Assembly (NCBI GenBank): GCA_003427395.1
Contig: BFEA01000223.1
Span: 1,078,894-1,101,192 of the forward strand
Direction: 5' to 3'
DNA: 22,299 nucleotides
Source: Chara braunii
Taxonomy: Eukaryota > Streptophyta > Charophyceae > Charales > Characeae
The notes beneath the pieces are model-generated. The model was not told the DNA's origin. It did not search any database and saw only the letters and a list, made by a program, of their open reading frames with translations. Position numbers and translations under genes: made by a program. Below, in pieces: positions 1 to 7,310 of the stretch; positions within the stretch are counted from its first letter, which is position 1, and each line of letters starts with the position of its first letter.

Positions 1-42
1 GAGAGAGAGAGAGAGAGAGGGAGAGAGAGAGAAAGAAAGAGA
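1..42. repeat. (GA)n microsatellite at left edge
   Basis: A GA dinucleotide tract with GGG and AAAG interruptions starts at the first base, so its true length is unknown. It is the first of six long GA/CT tracts in the window. Confidence 0.95.
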
Positions 43-1395
43 ATGGGCGGGTGTTAACGGGCACGTACTGACAAAGTGGGATCGTTTTCCAGCCTCAACC
101 CATTCCCGCCAGAAGCCAAAAAGGGGGGAAAAAAAAACAAAAAAAACGGGAGGGCCTGCTACCGGTATCTGTTAGGCCAGGTTTGCTGTATGCAATCAGA
201 GATGGTACCAACACAACGAAGCAAAAACACCATAAGAGGACACGATAACAAAAGGTGGGAAAAGGGCCCTAGGCCACCTCCAATTTTTGCCTATTATCGA
301 ACCGGTAGGCCGTTTAAAGCGCAGTTCACGGTTTTTTTTGCTGTTTCGAACTGCTCACGGCCCAATCTTGCAGTGCCGTGACGAACCACTTTCTGAAACC
401 GCGCAATTTTCTACGGAAAGTTGTTTGGGGAAATACGACGGGTCGAAGGGGTGAGCTGTGGGCAGACGGGTCGGGTGAACAAATTGCATGGATGTCCTCG
501 TTTCTTTTTCGTTTTCTGCTGAGAATGTCGGATTGGTGCCGGGAAGATCCCGTGCCGATGGTAGGGGAACCGCACCTTAGCGAGCGCGAAGAATAACTGT
601 ACCATAACTTTTTCTCTCTTGTTCTACTATGAGCACTGGGAATCTTGGCGCGATCATCACGCGGTAATATCGTTTTGAATTTTCAACTGGTGTCGAGCCC
701 CCACGGACTCTTGGAATTGTTTTTCTTCGGAATTTTTTCCGTTGCAATTAGGACTTAAGATAGGAATTTAGGCGCCTTCTGGATTTTGCTGTGCAGCGCT
801 CCCTGCTTACGCACACCTTGCCGCGACAAGATCTGGGTTCGGACTTCTTTTTGTGCCTTAATATTGCACGTAACTGTAAAAGTTTTGACGGGTGTAATTG
901 CAACTGTAATCTTCTCGTTCTTGATATCCTTCGTGTTCTTCGCTCTTCCCGCCTTGTGCTCACCCGCGCATGCACGCCTTCTTCCCTGACCTGATTGGTT
1001 CCAATACCTGAATAACCGGATCGATGTGCGGATAGTGGCTCAGTCCCCCACGCCGCGGCCCAGACATGCAGACGTAGGCACTTCCTCTCTTCTCCTTCTC
1101 ATCACTTGGGGCTAATCCCGTACCTCTCGCCCAAGCATGCACGCTATAAATTCAATAAGCGCGATTAGTTACCTCTAAGAATTTCGAGGTTGGCGCGATC
1201 AGTGAGGGTCGGCTAACGAGCACGTTTGGAAGGTAAGTGAGTGTGAGAGTTGGGCGATCCGACGAGCTGGTGTCGGGTATGCGGGGTTGACGTGCGGGGC
1301 CGCGACGGACTGTGGCACATGGGCGAACCTGGCTTGCATGCTTGAAGCAAGCGGGATGAAAACTCTGCGTTGATACGCGGCGACGGACTGCCGGT

Positions 1396-1398
<3 letters not shown>
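43..1398. other. Intergenic stretch, no gene recognised
   Basis: Short open frames occur on both strands but none shows a recognisable domain, a sustained protein-like composition, or a convincing pair of splice sites. Poly(A)-rich and T-rich runs lie near 125-147 and 331-340. One copy of the palindrome TACCGGTA lies at 160-167. A TATAAAT string occurs at about 1144, with nothing convincing downstream to call it a promoter. Confidence 0.5.
160..167. other. TACCGGTA palindrome (putative excision footprint)
   Basis: This is one of four exact TACCGGTA 8-mers in the window (others at 4234, 6088 and 13637). About 0.3 would be expected by chance in 22.3 kb of equal base composition. It equals a TA target duplication around CC+GG, the terminal bases of the family B foldback elements seen at 9682 and 16622. 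The footprint reading is an inference and is best supported at the 13637 copy. Confidence 0.35.

Positions 1399-1472
<74 letters not shown>
1399..1472. repeat. (GA)n microsatellite, about 74 bp
   Basis: An uninterrupted GA dinucleotide tract. Its open frames (Arg-Glu on the plus strand, Ser-Leu on the minus strand) are repeat artefacts and are not annotated as genes. Confidence 0.97.
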
Positions 1473-1473
<1 letters not shown>

Positions 1474-2037
1474 TGTGTGGGTACGGGATAAGGTTCTTTT
1501 TTTGTTGTCTCCTTCTTCCCCTGTTCATCTGTACAATTTTGGATCCTGGCATGGCCGATTTTGTTGTCACGACCCTCCTCTTTTGAACTTCGCTTGTACA
1601 TCGTTTCGGATTTTCCTGTGATTTTATTCGGTATACATGCGTGAAATGAATGTAAATTCACTTTTATTAGCGATCTTTTCGGATTTCTAGCTCTGTTTTG
1701 CGATGCCTGTTTCGTCTCTAACCAATGTTCACTTGTGAGAACTATACGCTCAGAACTGAGTGAAAATGCTCGTCTTGATGTCTGGGGTCTTGTCGTTAAC
1801 ACTTGGGAGTGCTGTGATGAGTTGATCGTCCTTCTGCGTTACATGTATGGCACGTAGTGATTGACAGGATATTTGCACTTATACTGAACGTTAGCGGAAC
1901 CAATCTGCTGTTCCTTACGAGTACGCACGCGCACGACCGCGATCTCGAGAAAGCTGAGTCGCCACGTACGCGCTCGTCCGCGTGAGTCAGCCTTAACCGC
2001 GTGTAAGAATGCGGGGGATTCGGCTTACTAAACGGAC
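1473..2037. other. Intergenic stretch, possible 5' flank of the 2038 start
   Basis: No domain or strong coding signal is seen. Sequence around 1920-2030 is rich in CG and ACGC strings and runs up to the well-placed ATG at 2038, so it could be a promoter or 5' UTR if that start is real. There is no TATA box at a sensible distance. Confidence 0.3.
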
Positions 2038-2121
2038 ATGGCTGCAAGATCTCCCTCCGGGGTGTCCGACTACGAAAACCTGAGGGACCCGGAATATCGT
2101 GAGTATTGGGAAGGCGAATAA
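2038..2121 (+). CDS. Possible first exon or short open frame, 27 codons
   Basis: The frame opens with ATG in a good plant-type context (GGAC-ATG-GCT, Ala as second residue) and ends at an in-frame TAA after 27 codons. The peptide contains NLRDPEYREYW. A GTGAGT donor-like string lies at 2099-2104, so the real coding part could be a 61-nt first exon. A similar segment, NLRNPEF, recurs 57 nt (19 codons) downstream in the same frame after the TAA, pointing to a small internal duplication. I recognise no family. It could be a real spliced gene, a relic, or chance; no acceptor I tried joins it cleanly to the frame at 2363. Confidence 0.25.
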   Translation: MAARSPSGVSDYENLRDPEYREYWEGE

Positions 2122-2362
2122 CTTAGACTACGGGGAAACTTGAGAAACCCGGAATTCCCCTGTCTGACGGAGCACGACCAACTATGCGCGGGGGATTTCC
2201 ACTGGGCGATAACCAGCGATCCTAGAGGCCCAAACCACCCAAATACGGACAATACTCAATACTACATATCCTCGGGTTTCGTCGTTATCACCACCAACTT
2301 CCCCCCCTTCCATCTCCTCCTCCCCTATCACCAACTCACAGTGGTCCCGTGGAATTCCATAG

Positions 2363-2599
2363 CTCACTATTGGCCCAACCCGTCGTGCGAAGGTTGTCAG
2401 CATTACCGAGCGCGCCGAGCTTCGGGAACTACCCGACAGACTCGAACTGAAGCTGAGCGGCGAGTGCACAGCCTCCGTTTACAGCCCGCCTCGGCGGAAT
2501 CCCGAGCCTGCTACGAGCGGCGCCGACAACTGGCCGAACCGCGCGACCGCCCCCGAAGGCGAAACCAAAGGCGATGGTGATTTCCATTTTTGGGTTTAA
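2363..2599 (+). CDS. Protein-like open frame without a start, possible exon or relic
   Basis: A stop-to-stop frame of 78 codons ending in TAA, with no ATG. Its composition is more protein-like than its neighbours: an acidic and Leu-rich helix-like segment (ITERAELRELPDRLELKL), then SGEC, then a Pro/Arg/Asn-rich tail ending GDFHFWV. Acceptor-like AGs occur at 2391-2392 and 2399-2400. It follows the short frame at 2038 on the same strand, so both may be exons of one gene, but the phases do not match the GTGAGT donor at 2099. Overlapping frames on both strands are longer but look like shadows. No family recognised. Confidence 0.25.
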   Translation, partial: LTIGPTRRAKVVSITERAELRELPDRLELKLSGECTASVYSPPRRNPEPATSGADNWPNRATAPEGETKGDGDFHFWV

Positions 2600-3057
2600 G
2601 CTGACAAAATTAGGGTTCGTTGGCAGGGGCAATGTTGTTGGGATTTTGTTCGAGAATGCAAGAGTGTTTAGATCTGTCGACGCTGGGGTTGTAGAAGAGT
2701 ATCCCGGAAACTTTGGCCATCTGCCGTATGCTGCACGACATCTGCAGTTTTCCCGCTGTGCATAAACCACGAGAGGTGGTTTACCTTCCTTCTCATAAGG
2801 ATTAAAGCGCCAAGGCCCGACCTGCATATCCCCTCTTGCGCTTTTACCCCTGAAACTTGCCACAGGAGATCTCAGTTCCGACCTGAGACTCCACCCCCAC
2901 TTTCCAAAAATCCTTGGCACACCCTTCTTCGCACTTTCGGGCCCCATCCCACTCCGATCAGGAAGTCGCGCTGGGCGTCAGGTTGGGCGTCACAGTGCAC
3001 TGTTATTTCTGCGAATTCGGAACTGTGCAGCGGTCACAGGCGCAGTTTTTTCTTTAA
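2600..3057. other. Intergenic stretch
   Basis: Nothing coding is supported here. A perfect 12-bp palindrome (ACAGTGCACTGT) lies at 2992-3003, and GGGCGTCA is repeated directly just before it. Confidence 0.4.
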
Positions 3058-3063
3058 TTTATT
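3058..3063 (-). terminator. AATAAA poly(A) signal for the minus-strand candidate
   Basis: TTTATT on the plus strand reads AATAAA on the minus strand. It lies about 80 nt beyond the stop at 3142-3144 and about 280 nt beyond the stop at 3343-3345, a normal position for cleavage and polyadenylation of a minus-strand transcript. Confidence 0.35.
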
Positions 3064-3141
3064 AAGATCGAGCCAGTTTTATAGCACAAGGGCATCGCTC
3101 CACTACACAACCTTCTAAACGTATTTTGAAGCTGGAAATGG

Positions 3142-3268
3142 TCAAGATACGTTCAAATGTTGGATCATGCCCAATGTATCTAAGGTAAGGTTCCGGTCAT
3201 AACACTCCTCAAACTTCCTCATGATTACGTTAGCTTTGCTAAATGATACTTCGTCGCCCTTCTTGTAC
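3142..3268 (-). CDS. Candidate terminal exon, unknown protein
   Basis: On the minus strand a pyrimidine-rich stretch runs into an AG at 3270-3269. The following frame reads about 41 codons to TGA at 3144-3142, with a protein-like mix of Lys, Asp, Glu and hydrophobics (YKKGDEVSFSKANVIMRKF near the start). The AATAAA at 3063-3058 supports a transcript end. I recognise no family. It could be the last exon of the gene whose upstream exons lie at 3343-3580, but the reading phases do not connect with a strong donor, so it may be a separate or alternative exon. Confidence 0.3.
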
Positions 3269-3342
3269 CTCACAAAGAGACAGATAGACGAACTGGGATT
3301 TCATGGGCTGTGTGGTGAGAGTGTTTGACTGGCCAATCGGGG

Positions 3343-3580
3343 TCAGTTGTGCTGCTGTCTGTAAAAGTCAGAGGACGGTACTGGAGAAGGGAGTGTATTT
3401 CCAGAATCTGCAAGATGATTGCTCGTTTGTCAGTAAACGTCCGGTGGTGGGTTCTTTCATGCACAGAGTGAAGAGATTTACTTCCTTACCTGCTGCCGAG
3501 GTTTTTTTCCTGCTGACGCTGAAAATCGAGCTGAGACTACGAGGTTTCGAGGATGAAATTTTTGACAAAGCTCTGGTCAA
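3343..3580 (-). CDS. Candidate two-exon minus-strand gene fragment
   Basis: On the minus strand, a Ser/Lys-rich frame (containing LTRALSKISSSKPRSLSSIF) ends at a consensus donor CAG|GTAAGG (intron from 3489). An 82-nt intron closes with TCTTGCAG at 3408. The phases match (1 nt + 2 nt), giving a continuous frame through SGNTLPSPVPSSDFYRQQHN to TGA at 3345-3343. Short introns with exact GT-AG signals and preserved phase are the evidence. The 5' end is not found: the frame meets a stop upstream with no ATG, and a foldback structure begins at 3635, so the gene may be truncated there. No domain recognised. Confidence 0.3.
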
Positions 3581-3634
3581 TTTTTCTTCGAAATTTGGAG
3601 GGATCGGGGATGATTGGGTTTACCTTTTTTGATA

Positions 3635-3762
3635 GGGTGGGACAGGTTTTTCTCCCCGAATTCTGGAGGCGCCTGGGCCCAGGTGCCCATGTCCGGGGAG
3701 AAAAACCTGTCCCACCCCAAAATTTCATCCTCCGCGGACCAGTACATGGGCACCTGGGCCGC
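3635..3762. repeat. Foldback element with two overlapping hairpins
   Basis: Arms at 3635-3657 and 3695-3717 are perfect reverse complements over 23 nt (GGGTGGGACAGG... against ...CCTGTCCCACCC), giving a hairpin with a 37-nt loop. The loop itself contains CCTGGGCCCAGGTGCCCATG (about 3673-3691), which pairs with ACATGGGCACCTGGGCC at about 3744-3762. The two stems overlap and cannot both form. AATTCTGGAG is also repeated directly near 3659 and 3779. A further match, GAGGATGAAATTTT at about 3550 against its complement near 3720-3733, suggests an outer arm interrupted by about 70 bp. Confidence 0.8.
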
Positions 3763-4232
3763 GGGCCTGACACCTCAAATTCTGGAGCCGCGAAACGAAA
3801 CCGCCAATCTATTTATCAACCGCGGGCGCCGTGTTCTACCTGTAGGCCTCGTTTTCTTGTGGGGGCAAGTTTTGGACTGCAAGGCTGGGGCCGTATACTG
3901 GCCCCGGCTCGCTTACGTCCTTACGCCAGGCTTCCTACTCTTCTTCACGCTGATTATCTTTTAAGCCTACTGTCACGTGTCGGGAGGATGATGACGTGTT
4001 CCAAGGTGTCCTCTCTCTTCTCTATTGTTTCCATTTCCACTCCTTTGTCCTTCCTTCGTTGAGTCTCTAGCACTCTCTAGAGTCTCTACACACTCTGGAA
4101 CGTGGTCTATGCTCGTTCAGTTGAGCTATTTAGGTCCCTGTGGGCCGACTCTTGCTTTGATTATGTAGTGATGTATGACGGTATGACGCTGCTTGTTTGA
4201 TCGTGCAGTTACATAACTGACCGCCGATGTAT
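3763..4232. other. Intergenic stretch
   Basis: Short frames only. A low-complexity cluster of CTCT and AGTCTCTA strings lies at 4060-4100. No gene is supported. Confidence 0.4.
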
Positions 4233-4242
4233 CTACCGGTAG
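4233..4242. other. CTACCGGTAG palindrome (putative excision footprint)
   Basis: An exact 10-bp palindrome also found at 6087-6096 and 13636-13645. It equals the two ends of the family B element (CTACC...GGTAG) brought together. Three identical 10-mers in 22 kb is far above the chance expectation of about 0.02. Confidence 0.4.
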
Positions 4243-4364
4243 TCCTTCATGTCCAATATCAAAGTGAATGGAGCGAGGCCCCAAGTGGGAGACTTGCCTC
4301 GAGTATCTCGTGGTCTGCGAACGGTAATAGGTGCTGACGCTTCGGGCACACCAAACGAAAAGGA

Positions 4365-4465
4365 AACGAGTGCATCTGATCGCGAAAGGTGCCGTAATGC
4401 ACTCGTTACTATGCATAGCAAACCGATGAGCCGTGTCTATTTTCTGTGTGGAAGATGCACTCGTT
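4365..4465. repeat. Inverted and direct 11-mer AACGAGTGCAT / ATGCACTCGTT
   Basis: AACGAGTGCAT at 4365-4375 faces its perfect complement at 4397-4407 with a 21-nt loop. A second ATGCACTCGTT lies at 4455-4465. Either of the two could pair with the first. Confidence 0.7.
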
Positions 4466-4532
4466 TTGTTTTGTTTTTCGTTCCGTGTGCCGTGCGGCGG
4501 CGGCCGTCGTCGGTTCCCCCCCCCCCCCTGTT

Positions 4533-4690
4533 CCAAGTCCCATTAGCAGCGTTGAGCTACCTCAACGCCTGAATCTGGACGCTTTTGCGGAGATGTGCAG
4601 AAATGGTGTTGAGTTTCCTGAACTGCACGTCTCCTCAAACACGTCCAGATTCGGGCGTTGAGGTAGCTCAACGCCGCTAGTGGGACTTGG
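4533..4690. mobile_element. Foldback MITE, family A copy A1 (158 bp)
   Basis: Terminal inverted arms at 4533-4581 and 4642-4690 match at 46 of 49 positions and run to the element ends (CCAAGTCCCA... / ...TGGGACTTGG). Each arm also contains its own small stem, GCGTTGAG-loop-CTCAACGC, so the single-stranded form could make a cruciform with side stems. A related copy in the opposite orientation lies at 13481-13662: its loop matches the reverse complement of this loop. No transposase is encoded, so this is a non-autonomous element. A poly(C) run abuts the left end; I see no clear target-site duplication. Confidence 0.85.
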
Positions 4691-5142
4691 CCCCGGAGGG
4701 TGGCTATGTTTTTTTCCGTCTCATCGCCGAACACAACGAAGCGTCAGGCGAGAAAAAAAAAAGAAAAAAAAAGCGTCCCACAAAGAAGCCTCTGCTTGTC
4801 AAGAAAAAAAAAACAAAACGAAAAACGGAAGCCTCTGCTCTGTGGATTTCTGCGCAAGGGGGCCGTGAACGCCTCTTCGTCAGAGGAGGCTGGCAGTTGG
4901 AAAGTGCGCTGTTCTGAAAGGCGATTTCGCGGGGTTTCACCCCCCCCTCTTTGAGCTGATAATTCAGAACTAAATAAATGATTCTGTTGATCTGATTCCA
5001 TCTGCATTGGAACTTGAGGCCTGTATTTCAGCAGTTCATGGGTGTACCATCTGAGTTACGGTATGCCCGTTGGTTCTGGCGGGGTTTCGTGTGGCAGCAG
5101 CTTTGCTATCCGTCTCCACCTCTGGAGGTTGATTCGAAACGG
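4691..5142. other. Intergenic stretch with A-rich runs
   Basis: Two A-rich tracts at about 4753-4772 and 4803-4828 give Lys-rich frames that are composition artefacts. An AATAAA string occurs at about 4974 with no gene attached. No coding region is supported. Confidence 0.4.
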
Positions 5143-5146
5143 ATGC

Positions 5147-5156
5147 TGACGTGGCA
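5147..5156 (+). promoter_or_regulatory. TGACGTGGCA motif, 1 of 4
   Basis: TGACGTGGCA joins a TGACG half-site to an ACGTGGC core, the type of ACGT element bound by plant bZIP factors. Near-identical copies occur at 5200-5209 (CGACGTGGCA), 5618-5627 and 5985-5994. Whether they regulate anything is inference; they may simply be copies of a repeat. Confidence 0.3.
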
Positions 5157-5199
5157 CGCACAGGACCAAGGATCACGCCTGAGGAGATCTATCAATGCC

Positions 5200-5209
5200 C
5201 GACGTGGCA
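5200..5209 (+). promoter_or_regulatory. CGACGTGGCA motif, 2 of 4
   Basis: A one-base variant of the motif at 5147, 53 bp downstream, just before the 60-bp minisatellite. Confidence 0.25.
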
Positions 5210-5220
5210 CGGAGTTGGAG

Positions 5221-5398
5221 TTGCGCCAGTTCCGCTGAGCTCCGCCGAGGCTGTCGGAAAGCCGAAAGGGGAAGGCGATCTTCCGCCAGTTCCGCTGAGC
5301 TCCGCCGAGGCTGTCGGAAAGCCGAAGGGGAAGACGATCGTCCGCCAGTTCCGCTGAGCTCCGGCGAGGCTGTCGGAAAGCGGAAGGGGAAGGCGATC
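5221..5398. repeat. Minisatellite, three units of about 60 bp
   Basis: Three near-identical tandem units start at 5221, 5281 and 5340 (60, 59 and about 59 bp). Each begins CGCCAGTTCCGCTGAGCTCC and ends near GGCGATC. The unit length is not constant modulo three, so an open frame through the array switches reading frame between units. This argues against coding. Confidence 0.92.
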
Positions 5399-5617
5399 TT
5401 CCGTTCGGTCGGTCGGACAGGAAGTCTCGACGCAGGGAGTTATGGTAGTGTGTGCTGGGGCAGCAGCGCTTATCGGTCTCGCTCCACTAGTCTCGAAATG
5501 TGCAAGACGAGAGTGAATCTTCCGCTAGAACATGGAAGGATACGTCGCCATGATGTTTGTTTTTTGTGCAAGTCCAGAGTAGTGGAGCGAGGCAGCATGT
5601 TTCCTCTTGGAACAGGC

Positions 5618-5627
5618 TGACGTGGCA
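5618..5627 (+). promoter_or_regulatory. TGACGTGGCA motif, 3 of 4
   Basis: An exact copy of the 5147 motif, also preceded by GC, in the gap between the two minisatellites. Confidence 0.3.
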
Positions 5628-5662
5628 TCATTACCTGGGCCAAGGTCTGAACGGTATCGGGG

Positions 5663-5930
5663 TTGCCGGCCGACGAGCGCGGCTGATGAAGGCACCTCGC
5701 GGGCAGCTCTGATCTCCCTCCCCTCTTGAAGCCGGGGACCGAGGTTGCAGGCTGACGAGTGCAGCACCCCTTGGTCAGCGCTGACCTGTCTCCTATTGGG
5801 GGTAGCAGGCTGACGAGTGCAGCACCCCTCGGGCAGCGCTGACCTGTCTCCTATTGCGGGTAGCAGGCTGACGAGTGCAGCACCCCTCGGTCAGCGCTGA
5901 CCTGTCTGCTATTGGGGGTAGCAGGCGACA
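5663..5930. repeat. Minisatellite, 58-bp units
   Basis: Three full units start at 5747, 5805 and 5863 (exact 58-bp period, GCAGGCTGACGAGTGCAG at the head), with a partial fourth from 5921. A diverged, longer copy occupies about 5663-5746 (GACGAGCGCGGC... then CTCGCGGGCAGCTCTGA). Units carry GTCAGCGCTGAC, itself a 12-bp palindrome. Non-coding. Confidence 0.92.
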
Positions 5931-5984
5931 ATTACAGTCACATGTAATCATCTCACGCTTAGCGATTCCACCAAATTGGCAGGA

Positions 5985-5994
5985 TGACGTGGCA
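5985..5994 (+). promoter_or_regulatory. TGACGTGGCA motif, 4 of 4
   Basis: An exact copy of the 5147 motif, about 1.3 kb upstream of the Nudix-like gene start. Confidence 0.3.
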
Positions 5995-6086
5995 CTCAAC
6001 TAGAATCTTTTTTGATGTTAGTGGCAGGAAGTGGGGACCACAATAACTCTCTTAGTGGCACTGATCTCCCTTAGGCCATAATCACA

Positions 6087-6096
6087 CTACCGGTAG
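6087..6096. other. CTACCGGTAG palindrome (putative excision footprint)
   Basis: An exact 10-bp match to the palindromes at 4233 and 13636. See the 13636 entry for the reasoning. Confidence 0.4.
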
Positions 6097-6099
6097 CAC

Positions 6100-6940
6100 T
6101 TTCCAAAATGCATCTGACGGCAATGACGGCCAGACCTGCACGAACCGAGCTGCAATTACGTCCATAGCGTCGAGGAAAAAGTCCTAGCAACGCCAGGAGC
6201 GGTTGTTGGTTGGGAAGACACTCATGGGCGGGCAGGGTGGTAGCTACGTGATGATCTGTCGTCTGTGTCAGCAGCTGATATGGCTTCGTGTAGGAGCTGA
6301 GGTTGATTCTCTTTTTGATTGCTACGGGCTGCAATTAAGGTATTGAATGCGGTAGAAGCGCTGATCAGCCTTTGACGATTCCTCAACCTAGTTTTGTTAT
6401 TTTGTCAAGCCCTTTTATTTGGAGCCTATTGTTAACCAGCTATCTACCTACCTATCTATCTATCTATGTATGCATCTAAACAGAGGGCCGTGGGGTGTGG
6501 GGTTATCGGCACCATTGACTGAGTGAGTGAAGACTGACAATTGTCTGATTTGCGTTCCTGCTTTGGCCGTGCTATTTTAAGTAGCGATTACAATACCAGT
6601 CCGAGCAATGAGGGGATATGGTCACACAGATCGAACGAAAAATGGTCTTGTTGCCGTATGCCATTCCTTTTGTCTGCCGTGTTTTGTCCCGAAGAAAGCT
6701 CACGTTCCACGATGAAATAACCGGTGTAATATTTGTCTGGCATGGAGGAGGACAGCTAGAAACGCGGATGACCAGCACCTCCCCCTTCTTCCCCTTCTCC
6801 CCCCCCCCCCACTCTAAATGGGTGTACCATTTGTCTGGCCCGCTGTACTGAATGCCCTCCAAGGTGAACTATTACCGATCAACTACGGTAGCTACACCAC
6901 GTGGTAGGAAGCAATCGAGTGACCACAGGTAGAAGGAGAA
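6100..6940. other. Intergenic stretch upstream of the Nudix-like gene
   Basis: Contains a CTAT/CTAC tetranucleotide tract at about 6443-6468, a poly(C) run near 6799-6811 and a palindromic G-box core CCACGTGG at 6898-6905. No gene supported. Confidence 0.45.
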
Positions 6941-7298
6941 GGATCTGCTCTCTATGGACTTAACCATCCATTCATTCATCGGGTTAGGTAGTTAACCACC
7001 AATCATCAATCATCATTACGCAGGCAAATCGACTAAGTACCGCTAGGCTGTATATGCGTTCCTTCTTCGTCTCTGTGCGTGCATCACGTAGCCAAGGCGA
7101 GTATCAATAAGCGTATTTCCTTTCTGCGTCCTGCCGTCCCAATCCCGCCGTGTGTGGCTGGGATGCTTCTGTTCTGTGGACTTAACCATCCATATCCTTT
7201 CATCGGGGGAGACAGATAGCCAATCATCATTACGTAGGACTATTTCTATTTCCTCTCTGCGTCGTGCCGTGCCTCACTCCGCTGTGCCGCTGTGATGC
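6941..7298. repeat. Imperfect tandem duplication, about 222-bp period
   Basis: GGACTTAACCATCC at 6956 recurs at 7178. The order is then conserved: a TCATCGGG string, CAATCATCATTACG, TATTTCCT-TCTGCGTC-TGCCGT, and a final GATGC. The second unit is shorter by internal deletions. The duplication ends about 13 bp before the ATG at 7311, so it forms the immediate 5' flank of the Nudix-like gene and could contain a duplicated promoter or leader. That role is inference. Confidence 0.85.
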
Positions 7299-7310
7299 TA
7301 TGCTCCAGAG

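Noticed and set aside
1143-1152. TATAAAT as a promoter
   Set aside because: No gene start or supporting element follows at a suitable distance.
1152-1802. 216-residue minus-strand open frame through the GA tract
   Set aside because: The frame is held open by the dinucleotide repeat (Ser-Leu run) and neither flank looks like protein.
6100-6190. Possible fourth family B copy
   Set aside because: GACGGCAATGACGGC and GCTGCAATTACGTCC pair only loosely, and the end sequence and loop of family B are missing.
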